Part shown: piece after piece, positions 17,909-26,986 of the stretch | Numbering within the stretch: the stretch's first letter is position 1 | Layout of the letters: the number at the start of each line of letters is the position of its first letter | Assembly (NCBI RefSeq): GCF_009711465.1 | Contig: NZ_SMME01000856.1 | Span: 1 to 53,904 of the forward strand | DNA: 53,904 bases | Direction: 5' to 3' | Source of the DNA: Parendozoicomonas verongulae | Lineage (GTDB): Bacteria; Pseudomonadota; Gammaproteobacteria; Pseudomonadales; Endozoicomonadaceae | Notes under the pieces: model-generated | What the model was told of the DNA's origin: nothing | The model's input: only the letters and a program-made list of their open reading frames with translations | Database searches by the model: none | Made by a program: the position numbers and the translations under genes

Positions 17909-20344
17909 ATGATACACGGTTCCCGATCACCATCCTCTCAACACGCTCAGCAAGATTCTGTTCACCCGGCAAGCCCGCCACCGGACGCTATCGTAGAGTT
18001 AAAGTTAGCTACGCCAGAAGGCACACCATCAAAAACGCCGGCCGCTACGCCTATCAGTGAACGCAAAACTGAGGTTGAAGAAACAACAGCGTTTAAAGAG
18101 TGGCCACCGGCGGCAGACCTTGATCGTCAGGCTCTGTGCCAGCTGATAGTAGATGAACTCTCAGCCTTCTGTAATAAAAATCCAGCCATCAATGAAACGC
18201 CGGAGCAATGTCAGGCACGGCTGGATAGCCTGGCGCCCTTTTGTGCGCGTCCGAAGCTGTTCAAGCTGGATAGTGAACTGATTGCGTGTATTGGACAACC
18301 TGAATTCGAGAAATATCCCGCTCCTTTGCAGTGCGGGCTTCTGGTCTCTCTGGTGTTTGCAAAGCTGAAGTTGATTTTTACGAAAAAGAAAGATGATCGA
18401 AAACCGGACGATCAGTACCCTATGATTATGGCATTAAAAGTGCTGGTAAGAGACTACAAAGAACATATTGATGACATCCTGGAAGTTATCGCCCTGCAGC
18501 GCAAATACGCCTTTGAGCCAGAGCTTCTGCAAAATCAGGAGACCGTGGATTACTTTGCCAACCTGGCCGCCAGCACACAATTTATGCCTGCGGTGTGGAT
18601 GTTAAGTCGAATGGCGTTAAGCCCCCACAACACCACTGTATCCCCCGGCAAAGTGCTTGAAATGCTGGCGGCGCTGGATCTGAGCAAAAAGGTGAACGAG
18701 CTTATTCTTTCGGTTTTTGCCTTGAAGGCAGAAGATGTGGAAACCGCTCTTGAGCTTTCGAAACCATCCAATCAGACAGAGTATGACCAGGCTCTCTGGG
18801 TGTTCTCTTCATTGTTTGTGAAGCATGGAAAACGTTGCTGGCCCGGCCCGGAAGACGGCTTCCCGCAGCCAGTGCAGGTGGCTCTGTGGAAACTGCTTGA
18901 TGAAACCATTGAAGGTGAGAAGCACCCTGAGATTGGAGATGCCTTTGCCTCTATAGGGATGTACTCCCGCAAGGCCCGCGACCCGGCAATGAAGAGGACG
19001 CTGGGACTTATGACCGGCTTCATGGGGTTAGCGGCGGGGGTACCGAATGTCGAAGTGGCCATGAAAAATAAATCACTGAGTCAGTATCAGCGAGATATTG
19101 CTGGCCTGGTGATGGCCTGGCACCTCAAGAGGCAGTTTATGACCCGTAAGGCGGATCCGGTCAGGGCAGCTGAGATTATGGAACGCATTGCCAAACGGGG
19201 AAGTTTTCCGCTGCTTTATCGGGATGCAGCACAGATTTATGCGGGTTTTGGACGTTATCAGGAAGCCATTGATTGTTTGCAGGCATTCCTGAAAAAGCCT
19301 CTGCCTGACTATTTGAAAGAAAGCATTAATAACCAGATCGAGTGTTATGAGCTGGCGTTGGAGGCAATGGAGTCGATAGCGGCGAAGCCCAGGGAGCAAC
19401 ATAAGGGAAAAAATAAAACATCAAGTTCCGCATCCCCATCGGAAAAAGAGTCCAGTGCAGTCGATGACGACTGGCTACCTGAGCAGTACAAAAAGAAAAC
19501 CAGCAAAAAAGGCAGATCAACAGGTGGCGGACAAAAGGGTGCAGGAAAAGGCAAAAAAGGAAAGTCTCGCGTTGCCGGAGAAAGCGCACGGCTAACACCT
19601 GCGCCTCCCCCGGTTGTTAAGACATCCTCTAAGGATCTCAAGAAGCCCAAGGATCAGGTACAAGAAAAGGAACCGGAGCATCTTCCCGCTTCCCATGAAA
19701 CGCCGCTCTTGAAAGAGGCGGTAGCCACGGGCGTTACCCCCAAACCTGCTGTGCAGGCTGTTGAAAAAATACAGAAGACGTTTCGACCCAATGGAGGTTG
19801 GTCATCGGATCACTCCCCTGTTATTGGACGTTTTTTCCGTGATCTCAGACGGCGCAGGGAGGACTATGACCTTGAAGGCGAAGCCATTTGTATGGGCGAA
19901 TGGCTTCAGTGGGAAAGCGGCAAACCGGCCTATGGCCGCATATGTGAAGAAGCCGCATGGTTTTATCTGCGACAACTGGAAATGCCATTCGCGAAGTTTG
20001 AATTGCTCCCCGGCGAAAAGGCAGAAAACCGGCAGCAGCTGTTTGATCTGGCAGCCCAATGGCTGAGCCGAGCTGAAGCCTGCTATCTGGGTGTTGTTCG
20101 GGATATAGGCAGTAATCCAGCGGTTTTAAGGACATTGATTGAGCAGACCTACGAACAACAACAGGAACTCAGGGACGACCCGGAATTCCGCAAGCGTTTG
20201 CGATCCATCTGCTCATCACGGGGGCACCTGTACTCTTTGATGGCGGCGTACTCCACCAAGTGGAAAATGTACTCCCTGTATAAAGATCGCTATCAGGGTT
20301 TCTACCTGCTGAAGAGGGTGGCTGATCCGCAGTACAGTGGATAA
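17909..20344 (+). CDS. Unknown 811-residue helical protein with TPR-like and Lys/Gly-rich linker regions
   Basis: Not recognised. The start is well supported, because AAGGAG lies nine bases before the ATG. Residues 1-60 are polar and Pro/Thr-rich. Residues 60-500 read as helical repeats, including a TPR-like pair near 430-470 (YRDAAQIYAGFGRYQEAIDC). Residues 500-570 form a very basic, low-complexity linker with YKKKTSKKGR and GKGKKGKSR. A second globular helical domain occupies roughly 635-811. There is no signal peptide or membrane helix. The plan, solenoid then basic linker then helical domain, resembles the giant protein at 1688-9514, but I see no clear residue-level homology. Confidence 0.82.
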   Translation: MIHGSRSPSSQHAQQDSVHPASPPPDAIVELKLATPEGTPSKTPAATPISERKTEVEETTAFKEWPPAADLDRQALCQLIVDELSAFCNKNPAINETPEQCQARLDSLAPFCARPKLFKLDSELIACIGQPEFEKYPAPLQCGLLVSLVFAKLKLIFTKKKDDRKPDDQYPMIMALKVLVRDYKEHIDDILEVIALQRKYAFEPELLQNQETVDYFANLAASTQFMPAVWMLSRMALSPHNTTVSPGKVLEMLAALDLSKKVNELILSVFALKAEDVETALELSKPSNQTEYDQALWVFSSLFVKHGKRCWPGPEDGFPQPVQVALWKLLDETIEGEKHPEIGDAFASIGMYSRKARDPAMKRTLGLMTGFMGLAAGVPNVEVAMKNKSLSQYQRDIAGLVMAWHLKRQFMTRKADPVRAAEIMERIAKRGSFPLLYRDAAQIYAGFGRYQEAIDCLQAFLKKPLPDYLKESINNQIECYELALEAMESIAAKPREQHKGKNKTSSSASPSEKESSAVDDDWLPEQYKKKTSKKGRSTGGGQKGAGKGKKGKSRVAGESARLTPAPPPVVKTSSKDLKKPKDQVQEKEPEHLPASHETPLLKEAVATGVTPKPAVQAVEKIQKTFRPNGGWSSDHSPVIGRFFRDLRRRREDYDLEGEAICMGEWLQWESGKPAYGRICEEAAWFYLRQLEMPFAKFELLPGEKAENRQQLFDLAAQWLSRAEACYLGVVRDIGSNPAVLRTLIEQTYEQQQELRDDPEFRKRLRSICSSRGHLYSLMAAYSTKWKMYSLYKDRYQGFYLLKRVADPQYSG

Positions 20345-20571
20345 TAGTACCGTGGATAAAGGTTATTTATAGATCTGGTTGTATTGCCTGGCAGTCATTC
20401 CATACATCAACTTGTCTGCAAAGCCGGTTGCCTTCTCCTTGGCTTCTGAGGCACCTGTGGGCGGTAGAGTGCCTGCGGGGCGAGTGCAATAAGAAGTAAA
20501 ACTCATATACCTTCTGCAGATCGTATAGAATCAATATCAATTATATTCAAGCACATCTTAAGTAGAACCAT

Positions 20572-21822
20572 ATGGCACTTATTGAAGGCATTAAAATACG
20601 GAATTTCAGATCGTTACGTGATGTAACCCTGGGTAAAACTTGGCAAGACAGAAAAAGGAAGCCTCTAACTCCACTTACCGTCGTCGTGGGCAAAAATGGT
20701 GTAGGAAAGAGTTCTTTGTTTGATGCATTTGGGTTTCTTGCAGATTGCCTAACTTTCGGGATTGATGAAGCATGCCATAAAAATGGACGGGGCGGTTTTG
20801 ATCGGCTTAGGTCTACAGGCTCAGACGATAATATTGAATTTGAAATCTATTATCGTGAATCTTCAAATGAGAGACCAATTACTTATGAATTATCAATTGG
20901 TGCTGACCGGTACGGAAGGCCTGTAGTAGCAAGTGAAAGACTCAGGCAGCGGCGTCAGGGGCAAAAAACAGGTTGGCCTTTTTCCTTTCTTGAGTTAAAT
21001 CACGGTTCTGGGAAGGTATGGTCAGGTACAGCTCTTGCTGAAAGCGAAAATCCAGATGATTATCTGAAAGAAGAAACCAATGAAACACAGCAAATAGACC
21101 TTGAAAGTGCTCAAAAGCTAGGCATTGCAACTCTTGGTAATCTAAAAGATCATCCAAGAATTGCCAAATTTAGAAAGTTTGTTGAAGGTTGGTATTTGTC
21201 ATACTTTACACCCGATGCTGCCCGGGATATTCCTCGTGCTGGGCCCCAAAAACACTTGAACCGAATTGGGGATAACCTTGGTAATTATGTTCAATTCATG
21301 GAACGAGAGCACCCACGAAAATTCAAAAATGTATTGAATGAGATTGCAGGAAAAATACCAGGTGTTGAGAATATAGATACAGAGCCATCTCCTGATGGAA
21401 GGTTGCTACTGCGCTTTTGGAGTGAAGGTTTTGATAAGCCTTTTTATGCTCAACAAGTGTCTGATGGTTCATTAAAACTATTTGCCTATATGCTCCTTCT
21501 CGAAGACCCTGAACCAGCACCATTCATTTGTATTGAAGAACCTGAAAATGGCTTGTATCACAAGTTGTTAGACTCCTTAGTCGATGAATTTAGAGCTAAT
21601 GCAAGTGGAAGAAAAGGAGATTCTCAACTTTTTGTTACTACTCACCAACCATATTTAGTTGACTCTCTTGATCCTGAAGAGGTTTGGATACTAGAGAAAC
21701 AGGGGAGTGGATATTCTACTCTGATGCGAGCGTCTGATTATCCGGAAGTTGTTGCAATGGTTGAAGAAGGTATTCCTCTGGGAAGCCTCTGGTATAGCGA
21801 TCATATAGATAGCCGGATGTAA
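20572..21822 (+). CDS. AAA family ATPase (AAA_21/OLD-like), probable anti-phage ATPase subunit
   Basis: A 416-residue ABC/SMC-like ATPase. It opens with IKIRNFRSLRDVTLG, the standard first strand of this class. Walker A is GKNGVGKS (40-47), Walker B ICIEEPENGLY lies near 320, and the switch His is in TTHQPYLVDSL near 357. The C terminus EEGIPLGSLWYSD is typical of AAA_21 proteins found beside small partner proteins. The next gene, 11 bases away, encodes a DUF4276/Toprim-like protein, so the two are probably one operon. ATPase-Toprim pairs such as PARIS (AriA/AriB) and AbiL are phage-defence systems. I cannot assign this pair to a named type. By eye the segment is more AT-rich than its neighbours, which suggests transfer. 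Confidence 0.87.
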   Translation: MALIEGIKIRNFRSLRDVTLGKTWQDRKRKPLTPLTVVVGKNGVGKSSLFDAFGFLADCLTFGIDEACHKNGRGGFDRLRSTGSDDNIEFEIYYRESSNERPITYELSIGADRYGRPVVASERLRQRRQGQKTGWPFSFLELNHGSGKVWSGTALAESENPDDYLKEETNETQQIDLESAQKLGIATLGNLKDHPRIAKFRKFVEGWYLSYFTPDAARDIPRAGPQKHLNRIGDNLGNYVQFMEREHPRKFKNVLNEIAGKIPGVENIDTEPSPDGRLLLRFWSEGFDKPFYAQQVSDGSLKLFAYMLLLEDPEPAPFICIEEPENGLYHKLLDSLVDEFRANASGRKGDSQLFVTTHQPYLVDSLDPEEVWILEKQGSGYSTLMRASDYPEVVAMVEEGIPLGSLWYSDHIDSRM

Positions 21823-21833
21823 GGGATCAGTTA

Positions 21834-22478
21834 ATGCATTTTGAGATTCTTGTTGAAGGACAAGCAGAACTGACCGCCTTGTCGATTCTCGTGCCAAAAA
21901 TCCTTGGTGAATATGACAACCCACATACATGGAAAATTCATAAGCATCGGGGGATCGGTCGTATCCCCGATGATCCCATGCAGACACCAAACCCTAAGGA
22001 CACGACACTACTGCATCAATTGCCTGCAAAACTTCGTGCCTATTCTAAAGCCCCAAACACTAATCGAGCAATTATTGTACTGCTGGATTTAGATGATAAA
22101 GATATTAATGTATTTTCTCAGGAGTTACGGTCACTACTTGCCTTATGTGATGGAGATTTTGAAGCAAACTTTGCATTTGCCATCGAAGAACTCGAGGCTT
22201 GGTACTTAGGGGATAGGAGCGCACTTATTTCTTTCAATCCAGATATACGTCTTAATACCCTAAAAGATTACGTTCAAGATAGTATCTGTGGGACATGGGA
22301 GATGCTTGCAAGAGCTGACGATCCCACCGTATTAAGTCAGAAAAAGCGCGGTCGTCATTCGCTCGACAAGAAAAAAGAGTGGTCAAAAAAAATACCACCG
22401 CATATGGACGTGGACTCTAATCAGTCTCCCAGCTTCAATAAATTCGTCAACTGTCTTAGAGAGCATACAGCTGCATAA
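21834..22478 (+). CDS. DUF4276 family (Toprim-like) protein, probable effector of the ATPase pair
   Basis: A 214-residue protein. The N terminus MHFEILVEGQAELTALS carries the E-G-x-x-E signature of DUF4276 and Toprim-like nucleases. The acidic strand IIVLLDLDDKD near residue 80 supplies the D-x-D metal ligands, and AIEELEAWYLGD near 115 is a hallmark of the family. The Lys/Arg-rich part near 165-185 may bind nucleic acid. In ATPase-Toprim defence pairs the Toprim member is the toxic nuclease, released or activated by the ATPase. That role is inferred here. The start ATG follows the ATPase stop by 11 bases. Confidence 0.82.
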   Translation: MHFEILVEGQAELTALSILVPKILGEYDNPHTWKIHKHRGIGRIPDDPMQTPNPKDTTLLHQLPAKLRAYSKAPNTNRAIIVLLDLDDKDINVFSQELRSLLALCDGDFEANFAFAIEELEAWYLGDRSALISFNPDIRLNTLKDYVQDSICGTWEMLARADDPTVLSQKKRGRHSLDKKKEWSKKIPPHMDVDSNQSPSFNKFVNCLREHTAA

Positions 22479-22540
22479 ATAAACATATCAAAGGGGCAAG
22501 CTACAAGTGGTTCCATGTAACATGAACCTCCCCCGCTTTT

Positions 22541-22577
22541 GTGGACACCTCCATTCCTAACCGAGTGAGGTGTCCAC
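22541..22577. repeat. 11-bp inverted repeat, possible insertion-sequence end
   Basis: GTGGACACCTC and GAGGTGTCCAC form a perfect 11-bp stem around a 15-nt loop with no T-tract. Just upstream is TGAACCTCCCCCGCTTTTG at 22523-22541, which resembles the TGAACC-C-rich termini of IS3-family elements. No transposase frame is present, so this may be a solo element end or a simple hairpin. Confidence 0.4.
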
Positions 22578-22609
22578 GAGCATACACAAACAAAACAGCA
22601 CTCCATACA

Positions 22610-22645
22610 AAAAACTGCCTGACAAGCAACCTCATCAGGCAGTTT
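22610..22645 (-). terminator. Terminator of sodB (may serve both strands)
   Basis: AAAAACTGCCTGA and TCAGGCAGTTTT form a 12-bp stem. Read on the minus strand the hairpin is followed by TTTTTTG, a good rho-independent terminator about 60 nt after the sodB stop. On the plus strand only four T follow, enough for a weak stop after the DUF4276 gene. Confidence 0.85.
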
Positions 22646-22705
22646 TAACACTCAAGCCAAAGTCAAACCCCGACACAATCAGGAGCCCGACAAGGCAAAA
22701 AAAAC

Positions 22706-23284
22706 TTAAGCAAAGTTTTCCTGAGCAAATTCCCAGTTTACCAGTGCCCAGAAAGCTTTCAGGTAATCAGGGCGAACGTTACGGTAGTCGATGTAGTAGG
22801 CATGCTCCCACAGGTCGCAGGTCAGCAGAGGCTTCTGATCGGTAGTCAGAGGAGTGGCTGCGTTGCTGGTGTTTACAATTTCAACGGAACCGTCAGCGTT
22901 CTTAACCAGCCAGGTCCAGCTGGAGCCGAAGTTGTTCACAGCCATTTCGGAGAACTTGGCAACGAACTCTTCGAAAGAACCGAAAGCTGCGTTGATAGCG
23001 TCAGCCAGTGCGCCAGTCGGCTGGCCGCCACCGTTAGGGCTCAGGCAGTTCCAGTAGAAAGTGTGGTTCCAGGTCTGGGCTGCGTTGTTGAATACGCCAC
23101 CGGTGGAAGTCTTAATGATCTCTTCCAGAGACTGACTAGCCATTTCGGTGCCTTCAACCAGACCGTTTAGCTTAACCACATAGGTGTTGTGGTGCTTGCC
23201 ATAGTGGTAGTCCAGAGTTTCCTTGGAAATATGGGGTTCCAGAGCATCGCGCTCGTAAGGCAGTGCGGGCAATTCAAAAGCCAT
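22706..23284 (-). CDS. sodB: Superoxide dismutase, iron type
   Basis: A 192-residue cytoplasmic enzyme converting superoxide to oxygen and peroxide. Metal ligands are visible: H27 in LDYHYGKHH, the His in WNHTFYW, and the Asp and His of [28 protein letters not shown] and FGSSWTWLV are the Fe-type forms. The frame is open further upstream, but the true start is the ATG of [10 protein letters not shown] at 23284, with GGAG about 10 bases upstream. It is transcribed alone and ends at a strong hairpin. No Fur-like box was convincing in the 400-bp upstream region. Confidence 0.97.
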   Translation of the reverse strand: MAFELPALPYERDALEPHISKETLDYHYGKHHNTYVVKLNGLVEGTEMASQSLEEIIKTSTGGVFNNAAQTWNHTFYWNCLSPNGGGQPTGALADAINAAFGSFEEFVAKFSEMAVNNFGSSWTWLVKNADGSVEIVNTSNAATPLTTDQKPLLTCDLWEHAYYIDYRNVRPDYLKAFWALVNWEFAQENFA

Positions 23285-23687
23285 TTTGCTTGTCTCCATC
23301 TCAATCCTGTCAGGCGTATGCCGAATACTGCCTCGGCACGGCAAATTCGGTTTGCGGATAATAGCACTGTGAGAACGGCTGTTGCCACGTGTTGTTACAG
23401 GGTTTTGAGCGAATGACAGATGATTACCTGTCCTCTGTAAATACGTACACCCCGGTTTCCGGGCTTGGAACCTGTAACAGTTTGGGCAGGAACTTGCGAT
23501 TTTTGGGCTGGACGCGGCGGCGGCAGAGGGTGGCCGATAGGAAAGGTATTGTTGTGACTCGCTTTGGTGCATCAGAGGTCAGCATGCACAAAAAATAAAA
23601 CTTTCTTTTATATTCCCATCCAGGGCTATTGGGCGCACTCCGGCTTTGCTCTAGAATGAGGGCAATTTCCTTCAGCATGTAATGTAG
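23285..23687. other. Divergent intergenic region, sodB / coiled-coil gene
   Basis: About 400 bp without a supported gene. It must hold the divergent promoters. An imperfect hairpin (CCGAAT at 23321-23326 with ATTCGG at 23345-23350) lies in the sodB leader or promoter. Small frames on both strands have no recognisable protein character. Confidence 0.5.
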
Positions 23688-24605
23688 ATGAACTCTCGCT
23701 CACAGGACGATCTCGACCACTTGCCCAGTATCTCGCTGTCACCGGATGATATGCCCGAGCGTACGCCAGACCGGAGCAAAAAAGCGTCTGAGAAAAAGGT
23801 TTCTTCCAAGACATCCACGTCTAAATCTTCAGCCCAAAAAGACGGTGGTGGATCTCGCTTCCCGATTTCCACGATTATTCTGTCTGTTGCTTTTCTCGCG
23901 CTGGCGGCAGGAGGCTATATGCAGATGCAGGCCTTGCAGACAGAATTAAGAGATGCCCAGGCCCAGCTGAAAGTCACAACGTCCCTGTTAAATGATGTCT
24001 CTGGCGCGGTGTCCCAAACCGGTGAGACATTAAGTAAAAGTGACAATAAGGTTCAGGATGAATTAAAAGCCGTCAACTTTGAAATCCGTAAACTGTGGGA
24101 TCTCTCAAACAGACGCAATCGTCCAAATATTGAAACCCAGACAAAACGGGTTGATGCTTTGAGCGCCAGCGTTGCCAAGTCTGGAGAGGAGCTGGAAAAC
24201 TCGGTCAACAAAATTGATAAGAATACGAAAGAATTAGCTGAGGCCGAGAAAAGGCTGGCTGCACTGCGCAAAGAAATGCAGGCAGTGAGTGCAGATGTGG
24301 TGGCCGGTTCTACCATTACCCGTGAGCAGGTTTCTGATCTGCAGAGTACCGTTGATGGCCTTTCGGCAACAGTGAAAACGGTGACATCGACCAGTGAAGG
24401 CCTGAATGCAGATATTAAGAATCAGGTGAAAGATTATGGTGAGAAGATCAAGGCTATTGATGCTCACCGTCAACAGGTGAATCGTCGTTTGCTGCAGTTG
24501 GAAAACAGTGTACGTAGTCTGCAGTCTGGCTCTCGTTCCGGTTTAACCGTTCAGCCTGCGGCCCAGAATACATCTTCTGGCACAGGAGCTGCGGCAAAGG
24601 GTTAA
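23688..24605 (+). CDS. Single-pass membrane protein with long coiled coil, unknown function
   Basis: A 305-residue protein. Residues 1-60 form a charged Ser/Lys-rich cytoplasmic tail, followed by one membrane helix at about 62-83 (ISTIILSVAFLALAAGGYM). About 190 residues of heptad-rich coiled coil (85-275) come next, with repeated Lys/Glu/Val/Leu spacing, and the tail is Ser/Gly/Ala-rich. The topology suggests an inner-membrane anchor with a periplasmic rod. I recall similar uncharacterised proteins in marine gammaproteobacteria but no established function. Its stop overlaps the stop of the convergent Lar-like gene by four bases. Confidence 0.82.
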   Translation: MNSRSQDDLDHLPSISLSPDDMPERTPDRSKKASEKKVSSKTSTSKSSAQKDGGGSRFPISTIILSVAFLALAAGGYMQMQALQTELRDAQAQLKVTTSLLNDVSGAVSQTGETLSKSDNKVQDELKAVNFEIRKLWDLSNRRNRPNIETQTKRVDALSASVAKSGEELENSVNKIDKNTKELAEAEKRLAALRKEMQAVSADVVAGSTITREQVSDLQSTVDGLSATVKTVTSTSEGLNADIKNQVKDYGEKIKAIDAHRQQVNRRLLQLENSVRSLQSGSRSGLTVQPAAQNTSSGTGAAAKG

Positions 24606-24862
24606 AGGCGAGGTGGTGGAAAGTTACCAAAACTGCTCAAGTGTTCCAGAAGCTGGCGGTTTTCAATAGACTTTTCCAGCCTCAACTCTCGGGATTGATG
24701 CTCCCACTGGGATAAGGCTTGATGATAACTGCGGCTCTTGGGGCCGTACGCCCTGCAATTCTCGCAGATAACCCGATACCACAGTAACAAGTGTTGAACT
24801 GTTCCGTTTGCACTGTTGCAGAACGGGCAGGGTTCCAACTGTTGTATTCTTGTGGTGCTCAT
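24602..24862 (-). CDS. Lar-like (restriction alleviation family) zinc-ribbon protein
   Basis: An 86-residue protein with the Lar family pattern: L-x-PCPFCNS near residues 10-17, then WYRVICENCRAYGPKS, then ALSQWEHQS. Family members read L-K-PCPFCGS, V-x-C-x-x-CGA-x-GP and A-x-x-WN at the same spacing. Two Cys pairs (CPFC and CENC) form a zinc ribbon. Prophage Lar reduces type I restriction, but many chromosomal homologues have no proven role. It is encoded tail to tail with the coiled-coil gene, overlapping by four bases, and 94 bp from the divergent lipoprotein gene. Confidence 0.7.
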   Translation of the reverse strand: MSTTRIQQLEPCPFCNSANGTVQHLLLWYRVICENCRAYGPKSRSYHQALSQWEHQSRELRLEKSIENRQLLEHLSSFGNFPPPRL

Positions 24863-24956
24863 CCTTTAACCGCCTCCTGAATGGTTGGCGTTTGTACTGT
24901 GTTCAATAACAACTAAAACAACGTCTAGGATCTGTTGTGATAACTGAGTACAACAT

Positions 24957-25844
24957 ATGGTGTCTTTTCAGGTTAGAAGCCCAGTAAAAGAGAGGCAAGA
25001 GCAAGCGTCGCCCGTCGTTTGGCGAAAGGCCTTGCTGACAGCTGGCTGCTGTCGTTTAGCTCCCATTATGTTTTTTACTGTTTTCTTATCAGGCTGCTCG
25101 TTTTGGGGGGGAGTCTGGTCAGAGAAGCAAGAGTCTGAGCTGCTTTCTGTTTCAGAGACTCGCCTGTGGCAGTTTTATGGTGTCAGTGCTGATGATGTCG
25201 CTTTACTACTAAAGGGGAAAGGTTTGGTTACGCCGGTGTACCAGGTATTGTCCAGCAATGAAATGTTGCCGGACTATGTCCGCACCGCCAAACTCTACGA
25301 TGCACTCCGCCAGAGTGGTTTGTCTCTGGTACCTGTCGAAAATACGCTGCGGTGGCACTATAAGATGATCGCAGCTGTGGAGCACAAGTGCCCTAAAGGT
25401 GCTACAGATCCCCTTCCATCTTGTGAATATTACCATTGGTACAGTTGGCTGCCGGGTTTTGGTGAACGATACGACCCTGAAGCATTGCACCGCCTACTCA
25501 AGAAAAACCGTGTCGACTATCTGGTAATGGCAGACCCCGATCTCTATTTTTCTGGTTCTGATGCTATGCACAACCTGCGCTATGCACCATCATCTCTGCC
25601 GCTGGTTCAAATGAGTGAGGCAAAGCGTGAAAGGCTCTTAGCCACTGTACAAAAGGAGGTATCGCTTGCCATTGTACGTGTCGAGTGGGGCGGACATCAC
25701 GTCGAACGCTGGAGCCAGATTGTTGCCCGCTGCTCTTTACCGCTGGAGAAAAAGGGGCTGACAGGAAAACAGCTGCGTCAGATGCGTGGGGAAATGCTTG
25801 ATGCACTGCGTGAGCAATGTATACCAGCCTTATTTATGGATTAG
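24957..25844 (+). CDS. Predicted lipoprotein, unknown function
   Basis: A 295-residue protein. A basic region (WRKALLTAGCCRLAP) precedes the hydrophobic stretch IMFFTVFLSGCSFWGG, whose LSGC is a lipobox, so the mature protein probably starts at Cys near residue 47. The basic region plus hydrophobic core make a plausible signal if translation starts at 24957 or slightly later. The mature part is mixed alpha/beta with a pair of Cys in KCPKGATDPLPSCEYY. DYLVMADPDLYF resembles a Rossmann-like strand, but no family is recognised. It is followed by accA without a terminator. Confidence 0.75.
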   Translation: MVSFQVRSPVKERQEQASPVVWRKALLTAGCCRLAPIMFFTVFLSGCSFWGGVWSEKQESELLSVSETRLWQFYGVSADDVALLLKGKGLVTPVYQVLSSNEMLPDYVRTAKLYDALRQSGLSLVPVENTLRWHYKMIAAVEHKCPKGATDPLPSCEYYHWYSWLPGFGERYDPEALHRLLKKNRVDYLVMADPDLYFSGSDAMHNLRYAPSSLPLVQMSEAKRERLLATVQKEVSLAIVRVEWGGHHVERWSQIVARCSLPLEKKGLTGKQLRQMRGEMLDALREQCIPALFMD

Positions 25845-25957
25845 GGTACTAAATGTTAAAATTTGGTAACTTCGTCTTACATCTTTTCCCTCGACAAGAT
25901 GTTGCGTATTCCTTAATGTGTAGCCAATTTTTACGTAAATGGTTGTGATTCTCGCCA

Positions 25958-26908
25958 ATGAATCCGAACTACCTTGACTTTGAACAACCGATTGCAGAAC
26001 TCGAAGCCAAAATCGAGGAGCTGCGCTTGGTTGGCAGTGATAACGAACTGAATATTACCGGCGAAATTGCCACACTTGAGGAAAAGTGTCGTAACCTGAC
26101 AGCTAACATTTTCAGCGACCTTACACCATGGCAGGTCGCGAAAGTAGCCCGTCATCCTCGCCGCCCTTATACCCAGGATTATATCCGTGAAATATTTACG
26201 GATTTTGATGAAATTCATGGGGATCGTCACTTCTCGGATGACCACGCCATTATGGGTGGCATGGCAGAGCTGGATGGCCAGCCGGTGATGGTTATCGGTC
26301 ATCAGAAGGGCCGTGAAGTGCAGGAAAAAGTACGCCGCAATTTCGGTATGCCCCGTCCAGAAGGTTACCGTAAAGCCTGCCGTATGATGGAGATGGCGGA
26401 GCGTTTCAGTCTTCCTGTCCTGACCTTTATCGACACACCCGGTGCTTACCCCGGTATTGATGCGGAGAAGCGTGGCCAGAGCGAGGCCATTGCCTGGAAT
26501 CTGGCAGTGATGTCCCGTCTGGAAACGCCTATTATTTCCACCGTAATCGGTGAGGGCGGTTCTGGTGGTGCACTGGCTATTGGTGTATGCGATCGCCTGC
26601 TGATGTTGCAGTACTCCACTTATTCGGTTATCTCTCCTGAAGGTTGTGCATCCATTTTGTGGAAAACAGCGGACAAGGCCGCTGAGGCGGCTGAAGCCAT
26701 GGGTATTACGGCGCCACGATTGCATGAACTGGGTCTTGTGGATCATGTGATTGAGGAACCTCTGGGGGGGGCTCATCGTGATACGTCTACTGCGGCAGCC
26801 AGTATAAAAGAGGCACTGCTGGAAGAGCTGGGTCGGCTGAAGGGCCTGCGTGGTCCAGAGCTTGTTCATGCTCGTTACCAGAGACTGCGTGAGCTGGGCG
26901 TAAACTAA
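25958..26908 (+). CDS. accA: Acetyl-CoA carboxylase carboxyltransferase subunit alpha
   Basis: A 316-residue subunit (319 in E. coli) of the enzyme that makes malonyl-CoA, the first step of fatty acid synthesis. With AccD it moves carboxyl from biotin to acetyl-CoA. It starts [19 protein letters not shown], and carries [46 protein letters not shown] and [13 protein letters not shown], all classic AccA blocks. A strong terminator follows 18 bases after the stop, so it is transcribed apart from tilS. Confidence 0.98.
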   Translation: MNPNYLDFEQPIAELEAKIEELRLVGSDNELNITGEIATLEEKCRNLTANIFSDLTPWQVAKVARHPRRPYTQDYIREIFTDFDEIHGDRHFSDDHAIMGGMAELDGQPVMVIGHQKGREVQEKVRRNFGMPRPEGYRKACRMMEMAERFSLPVLTFIDTPGAYPGIDAEKRGQSEAIAWNLAVMSRLETPIISTVIGEGGSGGALAIGVCDRLLMLQYSTYSVISPEGCASILWKTADKAAEAAEAMGITAPRLHELGLVDHVIEEPLGGAHRDTSTAAASIKEALLEELGRLKGLRGPELVHARYQRLRELGVN

Positions 26909-26925
26909 CCTCAGCCCTATTCTTT

Positions 26926-26967
26926 AAAAGCCAGATCAGTATTATCTTATGCTGATCTGGCTTTTTT
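26926..26967 (+). terminator. Terminator after accA
   Basis: AAAAGCCAGATCAG and CTGATCTGGCTTTT form a perfect 14-bp stem with a 12-nt loop and six T at the end, 18 bases after accA. The tilS start codon lies 20 bases downstream, so tilS needs its own promoter or readthrough. Confidence 0.92.
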
Positions 26968-26986
26968 ATTTCCGACTGAAACATTT

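Noticed and set aside
25931..26869. 312-codon minus-strand frame opposite accA
   Set aside because: accA is certain on the plus strand, and the opposite frame is His/Thr/Gln-rich without any domain.
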